Shown here: positions 7,748 through 14,214 of the stretch, piece after piece
Numbering within the stretch: position 1 is the first letter of the stretch
Layout: every line of letters starts with the position of its first letter
Assembly: GCA_029551925.1 (NCBI GenBank)
Contig: JAKPEO010000017.1
Span: forward strand, 1 to 17,094
Origin: a bacterium
GTDB taxonomy: Bacteria > JAGOBX01
Direction of reading: 5' to 3'
Length of the DNA stretch: 17,094 bases
The notes under the pieces: model-generated
What the model was told of the DNA's origin: nothing
What the model saw: the letters and a program-made list of their open reading frames with translations, nothing else
Database searches by the model: none
Translations under genes and position numbers: made by a program

Positions 7748-8614
7748 ATGAAATATCAAATTGGAATAATTGGCGGAACAGGGTTGTACGATATTGATGG
7801 TTTTACAAATAAAAAAGAACATCATATTGATACGCCATTTGGCAAACCGTCTGATGCTATAATTACAGGCGAACTCTGCGGCCGACCTGTTGCATTTCTA
7901 CCACGTCATGGTATAGGGCATCGTATTTTGCCTAATGAATTGCCGCAGCGCGCAAATATTTGGGCTTTGAAAAGTTTAGGGGTAGAATATATTCTTGCGG
8001 TATCTGCTGTCGGTAGTTTGCGTGAAGAAATCGCGCCGCGTGATATAGTGATACCAGAGCAAATTATAGACAAGACAAAATGCAGACCGAATACATTTTA
8101 CGGCAACGGTATAGTAGTGCATGTATCATTTGCCGAGCCTTTTTGTAATGAATTAAGACAGTTAGTATATGACGCGACAAAAAAAGTCGGTTGTAAAACG
8201 CATTTTGGCGGTATTTATGTATGTATGGATGGTCCGATGTTTTCAACAAAAGCAGAATCACATTTACATAGAGCGTGGGGCGCAAGCGTAATAGGTATGA
8301 CTGTCATTCCAGAATCTAAATTAGCGCGCGAAGCGGAAATATGTTATGTTTCTATTTCTATGGCTACTGATTATGATTGCTGGCACGAAGAAGAAGAAGC
8401 GGTTACAAGCGATGCTGTTATGAAAATTGTAAGAGATAATAGTGAAACTGCAAAAAAAATTATTAAAGCAGTAATCCCGACGATTCCAGAAAAAAATGAC
8501 TGTGTTTGTTCAAAAGCGTTAGCGACTTCATTAGTAACAGAACGAAAATATATTCCAACAGAAACTTATGAAAAAGTAAAATTATTTGTCGGAAAATATT
8601 ACGAAAAAAAATAA
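7748..8614 (+). CDS. mtnP: S-methyl-5'-thioadenosine phosphorylase
   Basis: Cleaves 5'-methylthioadenosine with phosphate to adenine and 5-methylthioribose 1-phosphate in the cytosol (methionine and purine salvage). At 288 residues it has full family length. Visible motifs: GGTGLY (9-14), the phosphate-site PRHGIGH (52-58), AVSAVGSL (84-91), MDGPMFSTKAES (160-171), GMTVIPES (183-190) and MATDYDCW (205-212). The two aspartates of the last motif (208, 210) are the usual 6-aminopurine contacts and favour adenosine-type over inosine-type substrates. The C-terminal approximately 30 residues form a helical tail. It has its own promoter and a good SD. Its TAA shares one base with the ATG of the next gene, so translation is probably coupled. 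Family members also cleave 5'-deoxyadenosine. Confidence 0.93.
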   Translation: MKYQIGIIGGTGLYDIDGFTNKKEHHIDTPFGKPSDAIITGELCGRPVAFLPRHGIGHRILPNELPQRANIWALKSLGVEYILAVSAVGSLREEIAPRDIVIPEQIIDKTKCRPNTFYGNGIVVHVSFAEPFCNELRQLVYDATKKVGCKTHFGGIYVCMDGPMFSTKAESHLHRAWGASVIGMTVIPESKLAREAEICYVSISMATDYDCWHEEEEAVTSDAVMKIVRDNSETAKKIIKAVIPTIPEKNDCVCSKALATSLVTERKYIPTETYEKVKLFVGKYYEKK

Positions 8615-9690
8615 TGCATATTATCAAAAAGGTTTTTATTGAAAAAAACCAGACTGACAATTCGGCGGTAAAGAAATTTATCGCCGAATATCCTACTAAT
8701 TTTGAAATCGAAATAATTGATAGTTTTGATAATCTAATTAATAACTTTAATTTTGAATTTGATAATAGACTCGGCAAAAATATAATTGTCTTCAAATCTA
8801 ATAAATCTAATTTTATAAAAAAGTGTCCGTGCAGCGCAAATATTCAATCTTGCGGATATTATGTTATGAATATAATACAAAATTGCTATATTGGCTGCTC
8901 TTATTGCTATTTACAACAATATATAAATAATAATGGTATAATAATTCATCCGAATTTAGAAAATATAGATAATGAATTGCAGATTTTAGCGCAAAAAAAT
9001 AAAATAATACGATTAGGAAACGGCGAATTTTCCGATAGTTTATTATTTGATAGATACACAGGCATCACAGAAACTTTGATAAAAAAAATAATAAATTACA
9101 AAAATATAATTTTTGAAATAAAATCAAAATTAACTGATATTGAGCATTTATTGAATATTGATTTGCCGCATATTTCAAAAAAAAATATTGTTTTTGCTTG
9201 GTCAATGAATCCGCAAAAAATTATTGATACAGAAGAAACTTATGCGTCGTCATTAAACGAACGCATTAACGCAGCGAAAAAAGCAGTAGCAAATGGCTAT
9301 TCTGTCGCTTTTCATTTTGATCCTGTGATTGTATTCGAAGATTGGCAGAATGAATATTGCCAAGTTATAGATTTGATTTTTTCGAATATTCCAGATGATA
9401 AAATTTTATGGATTAGTATTGGCGCTTTTAGATGCGCGCCAGAATTAATTCCAATCATTAGAAAAAATTATCCGAATAGTCGGACATTTTTAGGCGAATT
9501 AATTATAGGTATTGATGGAAAAGCGCGATATATCCGAATACTGCGCGAAAAAATTTTTAAGTTGTTAGTTTCAAAAATAAAATCTTATTCTAAAAATACA
9601 TTTGTTTATTTGTGTATGGAGCCGTTAGAATTATGGCGCGCAGTTGATTGCAATAATCCGCAGGAATTGAATTATCTGATAACATTTTAG
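8614..9690 (+). CDS. Spore photoproduct lyase-like radical SAM protein
   Basis: A 358-residue radical SAM protein of the SPL family. The 4Fe-4S cluster motif is C91-x3-C95-x2-C98 (NCYIGCSYCYLQQY), the SPL type of spacing. Further SPL-family blocks are RLGNGEFSDSL (about 135-145), FAWSMNP, a long 'ERI.AAKKA...GY.VAFHFDP' segment, 'ILWISIGAFR', 'LGELIIGIDGKARY' and the C-terminal YLCMEPLELW with Cys334. SPL itself repairs spore photoproduct in DNA, but there is no sign of sporulation here and many family members are uncharacterised, so the substrate is uncertain. The start overlaps the mtnP stop (TAATG) and has no SD, so translation probably relies on coupling. A perfect hairpin follows the stop. 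Confidence 0.85.
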   Translation: MHIIKKVFIEKNQTDNSAVKKFIAEYPTNFEIEIIDSFDNLINNFNFEFDNRLGKNIIVFKSNKSNFIKKCPCSANIQSCGYYVMNIIQNCYIGCSYCYLQQYINNNGIIIHPNLENIDNELQILAQKNKIIRLGNGEFSDSLLFDRYTGITETLIKKIINYKNIIFEIKSKLTDIEHLLNIDLPHISKKNIVFAWSMNPQKIIDTEETYASSLNERINAAKKAVANGYSVAFHFDPVIVFEDWQNEYCQVIDLIFSNIPDDKILWISIGAFRCAPELIPIIRKNYPNSRTFLGELIIGIDGKARYIRILREKIFKLLVSKIKSYSKNTFVYLCMEPLELWRAVDCNNPQELNYLITF

Positions 9691-9691
9691 C

Positions 9692-9719
9692 ATTTTAGAA
9701 TTTTAGAAAATTCTAAAAT
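9692..9719. terminator. Bidirectional terminator between convergent genes
   Basis: A perfect 13-bp inverted repeat, ATTTTAGAATTTT (9692-9704) and AAAATTCTAAAAT (9707-9719), with a 2-nt loop. It lies between the radical SAM gene stop (9690) and copA, whose TAA (9705-9703) falls inside it. The stem is AT-rich, and a T/A-rich flank is present on each side. Confidence 0.7.
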
Positions 9720-11889
9720 AGTTATTTGCCGCTTTTTTTATTTTTGAATTTAATATTATATTTATCGAACTTGCAAACATCGCAATTTCAGCAATTACAG
9801 GATGCAGTAATCCGCTCATTGCGACAGGTATCGCGATAATATTATAGATGAACGCGTAAAATAAATTTTGTTTGATTTTTTTGCGAGTTGTGCGAGCAAT
9901 ATTTAAAGCATCTAAAATACCGCTTAATTTATTTTTCACTAAAATAATGTCAGCGGCTTCGATTGATATATCAGCGCCAGCGCCTAACGCTATGCTGACA
10001 TCCGCTATTTTTAATGCCGCAGCGTCGTTTATGCCGTCGCCGACCATCGCGATTTTTTTATTTTGCGCTTTATAATTTTTTAATAATTGCAATTTTTCTT
10101 GCGGCGTTAATTCAGCAAAAACTAAATTAATATCAAGAATCCGCGCAATTGCATTTGCCGCTATTTTATTATCGCCTGTTGCTATTACTGGCTGTATTCC
10201 AATTTTTTTTAATTCGTCTATGACATATTTTGCGTCGTCTCTTATTTTATCGCGCGCGGCAAAAAAACCTTTTATAGTATTATTTTCATAAAAGCCAATC
10301 AATGTGCAGCCCGATTTTTTGTATTCTAAATATTTGGAATTATCTATATCTGCAATTTTGCCGATAAAATATTGATTATTATTGTATTTTGCGGATATAC
10401 CGCTGCCCGGAATTTCTGATAATTCGGTAAATTCAATATTATTATTTAATTTTTTTGAAGCTGCGAAATCAATAATAGCTGCAGCTAATGGATGGTGCGA
10501 GTATTTTTCAAGTTGCGCGGCAATATTCAAATTATAATTGTCAATTTGTGAATAAATTACTTGCGGTTTGCCTTCTGTCAATGTCCCGGTCTTGTCAAAT
10601 ATAATATATTCAATATCTTTTGCTGATTGTATCGCTTCTGCTGATTTTAATATTAATCCGCATTTTGCCGCGAGCCCTGCGGCTCTTGTTAATGTCAAAG
10701 GTATAGCCAATCCTAAAGCGCAAGGACAGGATATAACTAATATTGTAATAAAAACAAATATAGCCATTGATATATTATTGATATTAGCATTAGCCCAAGG
10801 CAGATATTTAGCAATATGTCGAAAATAAAAATTTAAAGCGTCATAATTAATATACCAAATCATTGCGCTGATGATTGCAAGTATGAATATTGTCGGCGCA
10901 AAAAATACTATTATTCTATCAGCAATTGCTTGCAGCGGTATTTTTATAGTTTGCGTTTCGTCTATGAGTTTTATTAATTTATTTAAAAATGTATCTTTGC
11001 CGACTTTTTCAACTAAAACATTAATATTTCCAGAATTTATTAATGTCCCAGATAGAACATTATCGCCAGTTGTTTTATATATTGGCAGCGCTTCGCCAGT
11101 CAGCATAGATTCGTCAATATACGCATCGCCGTTTATTATTTTACCATCAACTGGTATTCTATCGCCTGTTGTCACAATTATCTCGTTGCCGATTTTTATT
11201 ACATCTATTGGCGCTTTAATTATTCCATTTTCTGTTTTTATTATTGCGTATTTAGATTGTAATTTCATTAATTTTCTAATATCAATAGCCGCGTTATATT
11301 TTAATTTCGCTTCTATATATCTGCCGATTAGATGAAATAAAATTAACATTGATGAAAGCGCGCCAAAAGACGCTATTTTCAAGCCGAAAATATTTAATAA
11401 TGTGGTTAAGAATGCTGAAATTGCGCCAATTGAAACCAAAGTATCCATATTGCTGTGAAAGTGGCTTACTGCAATTACGGCGTTTTTTAATACATCTTTT
11501 GCGCAGTAAAATAATACTATTGCGCTAATTAAAAATTCTAAATAAACAAATTTAGGAATATGCGAGCCGAACATATGAATAAACATCAATATTATTAACG
11601 GCGTAGAAAATGCCGCTGTTAATAATAGATTTTTGCGAGCGATTTGAAATTTTAAAGCAATAATATTTTCATCAGGCACTTCTTCGCTGAATTTGTAGCC
11701 GGTTTCTGTTACTGCGTTTTTTATATTTTCAAGCGATACTGTTTCATCTGCTATTACATAACCTTTTTCTGTAGCAATATTTATAGATACAAACTTTACA
11801 CCTGATATTTTAGCAATATTAGTTTCTACGCGTTTAGCGCATGATACGCAAGACATACCGCTGACGCTAAATAAAAATTCTTTTTGCAT
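9703..11889 (-). CDS. copA: Cu(I)-exporting P1B-type ATPase
   Basis: Inner-membrane pump that exports Cu(I) from the cytosol at the cost of ATP; 728 residues with a single N-terminal metal-binding domain. In order: HMA domain with GMSCVSC (11-17), two plus two helices of the A-domain region, actuator TGEALPI (LTGE), CPC metal site (388-390) in SCPCALGLAIPLTLT, phosphorylation site DKTGTLT (Asp432), SHHPLAAAI (the usual SEHP, Glu replaced by His), ATGDN, GDGINDAAAL, then TM7 with YN and TM8 with MFASS, the Cu(I)-specific residues of CopA. It starts 40 nt after the lysA stop, with no visible SD and no separate promoter, so it may be co-transcribed with lysA. No CueR, CsoR or CopY gene is adjacent. 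Confidence 0.93.
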   Translation of the reverse strand: MQKEFLFSVSGMSCVSCAKRVETNIAKISGVKFVSINIATEKGYVIADETVSLENIKNAVTETGYKFSEEVPDENIIALKFQIARKNLLLTAAFSTPLIILMFIHMFGSHIPKFVYLEFLISAIVLFYCAKDVLKNAVIAVSHFHSNMDTLVSIGAISAFLTTLLNIFGLKIASFGALSSMLILFHLIGRYIEAKLKYNAAIDIRKLMKLQSKYAIIKTENGIIKAPIDVIKIGNEIIVTTGDRIPVDGKIINGDAYIDESMLTGEALPIYKTTGDNVLSGTLINSGNINVLVEKVGKDTFLNKLIKLIDETQTIKIPLQAIADRIIVFFAPTIFILAIISAMIWYINYDALNFYFRHIAKYLPWANANINNISMAIFVFITILVISCPCALGLAIPLTLTRAAGLAAKCGLILKSAEAIQSAKDIEYIIFDKTGTLTEGKPQVIYSQIDNYNLNIAAQLEKYSHHPLAAAIIDFAASKKLNNNIEFTELSEIPGSGISAKYNNNQYFIGKIADIDNSKYLEYKKSGCTLIGFYENNTIKGFFAARDKIRDDAKYVIDELKKIGIQPVIATGDNKIAANAIARILDINLVFAELTPQEKLQLLKNYKAQNKKIAMVGDGINDAAALKIADVSIALGAGADISIEAADIILVKNKLSGILDALNIARTTRKKIKQNLFYAFIYNIIAIPVAMSGLLHPVIAEIAMFASSINIILNSKIKKAANNYFRIF

Positions 11890-11916
11890 ATAAAAAATAT
11901 TTCTTATAAAAAATGC

Positions 11917-11934
11917 TATAATTTTAAAATTATA
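11917..11934. repeat. Perfect 18-bp palindrome over the lysA stop
   Basis: TATAATTTTAAAATTATA reads the same on both strands and contains the lysA TAA (11932-11930). It lies 28 nt before the copA ATG. It could be an operator-like site, a weak terminator or only AT-rich chance. Confidence 0.5.
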
Positions 11935-13174
11935 TTTGTTCCGGCTTCACTAAATCTTGATATGTTTCGCGTTTGCGTATTAATATTGATTTATTACCGT
12001 CAACTAATATTTCAGCCGCGCGTGGTCTGGAATTATAATTCGACGACATACTAAAACCGTATGCGCCGGCGCTTAATATAGCGAGGTAATCGCCGCTTTG
12101 AACTTTCGGCAATTCTCTATCCTTTGCAAAATAATCGCCGGATTCACAGACCGGTCCTACTATATCATATTTTTCTTTTTTATTCGATTTTTTTAACGGA
12201 ATAATATGATGATATGCCTCGTATAATGTAGGTCTGATAAGATCGTTCATTGCTGCGTCTGTTATAGCAAATTTTTTTACCGTTGTTTCTTTTACATAAA
12301 TTACTTTTGTTAATAAAACACCTGAATTGCCGGCAATATATCTGCCCGGCTCTAATATTAATTTTAGTTTTCTGTTTTGTAATTTTGACGAGACCATCTG
12401 ACCATATTTTTTTATATCTATCGGTTTTTTGTCAGGCATATATTGGATACCCAAGCCGCCGCCTAAATTTAAGGTTTTTATTGATATTCCGCATTTTTCT
12501 AATTCGTCAATTAAATTTAATACTTTATCAAGCGCTTTTTCAAATGGCGATATTTCAGTAATCTGCGAACCTATATGACAATGAACTCCGTAGATTTCGA
12601 TATTTTTCATTTTTTTCTTGATATTTTTATATAAATCAGCAACTATATCAATGCTTATACCAAACTTATTTTCTTTTTTGCCTGTGGTTATTTTAGAATG
12701 AGTATGCGCATCAACATCAGGATTTACTCTAATAGCTATACGGGCTGTTGTTTTTAATTTTCCAGCGATTTTATTTATTAATTCTATTTCAGGTATTGAT
12801 TCGCAATTGAACATTAATATTTTAGATTTTAACGCGTATTCTATTTCTTCGGCAGTTTTGCCAACGCCGGCATATACAATTTTTTCAGGCGCTACTTTTG
12901 CTTTCAATGCGCGATATAATTCACCACCTGATACTATGTCGCAGCCAGCGCCTTGCTCTTTCAAAATTTTTATGATGTTTATATTTGAACAGGTTTTTAT
13001 AGAAAAACACAGCAATCTATCGAGTTTTTTTAAATTGTCATTTATTCTATTAAATGCCTCTATTAAATTTTTTTTGCTGTAAACATATAATGGCGTGCCG
13101 TAATCTTTGCATAATTTTTCAACTGATATTTTTTCAATAAATAACTTGTTTTGTTTGAAATTTATATTTTCCAT
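11930..13174 (-). CDS. lysA: Diaminopimelate decarboxylase
   Basis: PLP-dependent enzyme that decarboxylates meso-diaminopimelate to L-lysine, the last step of lysine synthesis. At 414 residues it has the two usual domains: a TIM barrel and a C-terminal beta-sandwich. Motifs: PLP lysine Lys60 in FSIKTCSN (the family usually has YAVKAN), GCDIVSGGEL, HCHIGSQI, NLGGGLGI, EPGRYI for phosphate binding, GPVCESGDYFAKDR (about 339-352, contributing the Cys-Glu-Ser of the neighbouring subunit) and GAYGFSMSSNYNSRPRAAE. A strong promoter and SD (AAAGGAG, 6 nt from the ATG) precede it. The next gene on this strand is copA, an unusual companion. Function is clear; the altered motif around Lys60 is the only oddity. 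Confidence 0.93.
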   Translation of the reverse strand: MENINFKQNKLFIEKISVEKLCKDYGTPLYVYSKKNLIEAFNRINDNLKKLDRLLCFSIKTCSNINIIKILKEQGAGCDIVSGGELYRALKAKVAPEKIVYAGVGKTAEEIEYALKSKILMFNCESIPEIELINKIAGKLKTTARIAIRVNPDVDAHTHSKITTGKKENKFGISIDIVADLYKNIKKKMKNIEIYGVHCHIGSQITEISPFEKALDKVLNLIDELEKCGISIKTLNLGGGLGIQYMPDKKPIDIKKYGQMVSSKLQNRKLKLILEPGRYIAGNSGVLLTKVIYVKETTVKKFAITDAAMNDLIRPTLYEAYHHIIPLKKSNKKEKYDIVGPVCESGDYFAKDRELPKVQSGDYLAILSAGAYGFSMSSNYNSRPRAAEILVDGNKSILIRKRETYQDLVKPEQI

Positions 13175-13205
13175 TTTTTACTCCTTTAAAAATAATGTGC
13201 GTTTG

Positions 13206-13233
13206 ATTATAAATTTATTTTTTTAAAAGTCAA
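13206..13233 (-). promoter_or_regulatory. Sigma70-type promoter of lysA
   Basis: On the minus strand TTGACT (13233-13228), 16-bp spacer, TATAAT (13211-13206). Eight A residues (13241-13234) abut the -35 box. The expected start near 13199 leaves about 25 nt with the SD before the ATG. Confidence 0.8.
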
Positions 13234-13355
13234 TTTTTTTTAAAAAACGAGCTTTTTTAAAAGTTTCTATATTTTTAACAAAAGCCCGGATTAATGAAAT
13301 AATAAATATGATTTTTATTTTTTTTACCACAAAGCGCGTTATAAAAAAAACGGGT

Positions 13356-13407
13356 AAAAAAAACAGAGTTTTCACATTGCTGTTTTGAAAATTAAAATTT
13401 AACTCTG
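13356..13407 (-). terminator. Candidate minus-strand terminator of small ORFs
   Basis: On the minus strand CAGAGTT (13407-13401) pairs with AACTCTG (13370-13364) around a 30-nt loop, followed by eight T residues (13363-13356). A second, overlapping stem AAAACAG/CTGTTTT (13386-13380 with 13366-13360) runs into the same T tract. The loop is long for an intrinsic terminator, so this is a candidate only. Confidence 0.45.
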
Positions 13408-13422
13408 GCAATGAAACAGATG

Positions 13423-13527
13423 TTATACTATTTCAAAAAATGTCTTACAGCATCTGCCCGTATCAGAATTATTAAGATTAGCAGCTGTTAAAACAACAAG
13501 TGCCATAGTAAGATGCCCGATAGACAT
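13423..13527 (-). CDS. Small unrecognised open reading frame (34 aa)
   Basis: Reads MSIGHLTMALVVLTAANLNN then a polar tail with SDTGRCC and FFEIV. The frame is open upstream for about a further 11 codons beyond the ATG. There is no SD. The composition (hydrophobic core, Cys pair, mixed codons) looks more protein-like than the AT-rich accidents around it, and the candidate terminator follows about 16 nt later. It could be a short peptide or the remnant of a larger gene. No family recognised. Confidence 0.3.
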   Translation of the reverse strand: MSIGHLTMALVVLTAANLNNSDTGRCCKTFFEIV

Positions 13528-13592
13528 TTGATTTTTAATTGATTTTAAAGGACTAGTTTTTTAGTATGTTTTACTACTATTATATTGCCAAT

Positions 13593-13784
13593 TCAAAAGC
13601 GTGCAAAATACTGCCAATACGGATGTCGTATGTTTTTAAATTCATCATTATCGTATAAAATTTGAGAATGGTCATCATTTGTAATATCAAGATATGTTGC
13701 GTAGACATATTTTTGCCATTCATTATCTTCTGTCCAAACGCCTGGCGATTTCATTTCAAGTTTTGCTTTACAGTGGACTACCAT
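13593..13784 (-). CDS. Small hypothetical protein (63 aa), no family recognised
   Basis: A 63-residue reading frame with a balanced, globular-looking composition: MVVHCKAKLEMKSPGVWTED, then 'NEWQKYVYATYLDITNDDHS' and a tail with HPYWQYFARF. Four Trp and several charged residues are uncommon for chance AT-rich frames. A TAG lies two codons before the ATG, so the start is fixed. There is no SD. A TTGACA on the same strand (13810-13805) has no good -10. It precedes the 34-codon frame by 65 nt; both end near the candidate terminator at 13407-13356. It may be a real small gene or a fragment. Confidence 0.45.
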   Translation of the reverse strand: MVVHCKAKLEMKSPGVWTEDNEWQKYVYATYLDITNDDHSQILYDNDEFKNIRHPYWQYFARF

Positions 13785-13820
13785 TTTTGGCTATTTTCTG
13801 AATATGTCAATAAAAAAAAC

Positions 13821-13848
13821 TTGACATCTGTTTATATGTATATATAAT
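13821..13848 (+). promoter_or_regulatory. ylxM: Consensus promoter of the ylxM-ffh cluster
   Basis: TTGACA (13821-13826), 16-bp spacer, TATAAT (13843-13848): both boxes match the sigma70 consensus, with an A8 tract one base upstream. Transcription should begin near 13855, and the ATG is at 13858, so the mRNA would have a leader of about 0-4 nt. Confidence 0.85.
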
Positions 13849-13857
13849 TTATCGCTT

Positions 13858-14214
13858 ATGAAAAATATAAAAGAATTAAAAAATATAAATTTATTGTATG
13901 ATGTTTATTGCGAATTGCTGAATAACGGCCAGCGCGAAATATTCGAAGAATACTATCATCGCGATTATTCTATTTGCGAGATAGCAAAGCAGCGAAAAGT
14001 AAGTAGGCAATTTATTTCGAGTATAATAAAGAGCGCTGTTGCCCAATTAAAGCAATTTGAAAAAAAAATGAAATTAGTCGAGCAGTCGAATCATAGAATT
14101 GCAGTGATAAATGAATTAATAAATGATGTAGATAATTTGGAATGTTCATTAGATAAAAAAAAGAATATAAAATTAAAGATGACAAAATTATTAAAGAGAG
14201 AATACAATGTTTGA
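13858..14214 (+). CDS. ylxM: YlxM/p13-like HTH protein of the SRP operon
   Basis: A small (118-residue) UPF0122-family protein with a sigma-factor-region-4-like helix-turn-helix (about 36-56: SICEIAKQRKVSRQFISSII), preceded by LLYDVYCELL and followed by a long charged helix, LKQFEKKMK. Such proteins precede ffh in many genomes and are thought to regulate or support the SRP pathway. The ATG is the first possible start, and the conserved LLYD block sits at residues 12-15 as expected, so the start is secure. There is no SD, consistent with a leaderless mRNA. The last 8 nt overlap the start of ffh, so the two are likely translated together. Confidence 0.88.
   Translation: MKNIKELKNINLLYDVYCELLNNGQREIFEEYYHRDYSICEIAKQRKVSRQFISSIIKSAVAQLKQFEKKMKLVEQSNHRIAVINELINDVDNLECSLDKKKNIKLKMTKLLKREYNV

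Larger units (their letters stand above)
13175..13857. other. Region between lysA and ylxM
   Basis: The 683-nt gap holds the lysA promoter (13206-13233), a candidate minus-strand terminator (13356-13407), two small minus-strand reading frames (13423-13527 and 13593-13784) and the ylxM promoter (13821-13848). The middle part (about 13430-13790) is visibly less AT-rich than either flank, which is compatible with coding DNA or a decayed gene. Confidence 0.6.

Noticed and set aside
13223-13411. 62-codon minus-strand frame
   Set aside because: It covers the lysA promoter and the candidate terminator and consists of Phe/Ile/Lys-rich low-complexity residues with no SD.
13430-13600. Structured RNA in the region before lysA (GCATCT/AGATGC pairing)
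   Set aside because: A lone 6-bp closing stem is insufficient, and the lysA promoter lies downstream of it, so it would not be part of the lysA leader.
13784-13810. Minus-strand promoter TTGACA (13810-13805) for the 63-codon frame
   Set aside because: No acceptable -10 at 16-18 bp; the best candidate is AAAAAT and overlaps the start codon.
13414-13833. 10-bp inverted repeat AAACAGATGT / ACATCTGTTT flanking the small ORFs, as possible ends of an insertion
   Set aside because: No extension beyond 10 bp and no target duplication at the flanks; a match this long is expected by chance in AT-rich DNA of this length.
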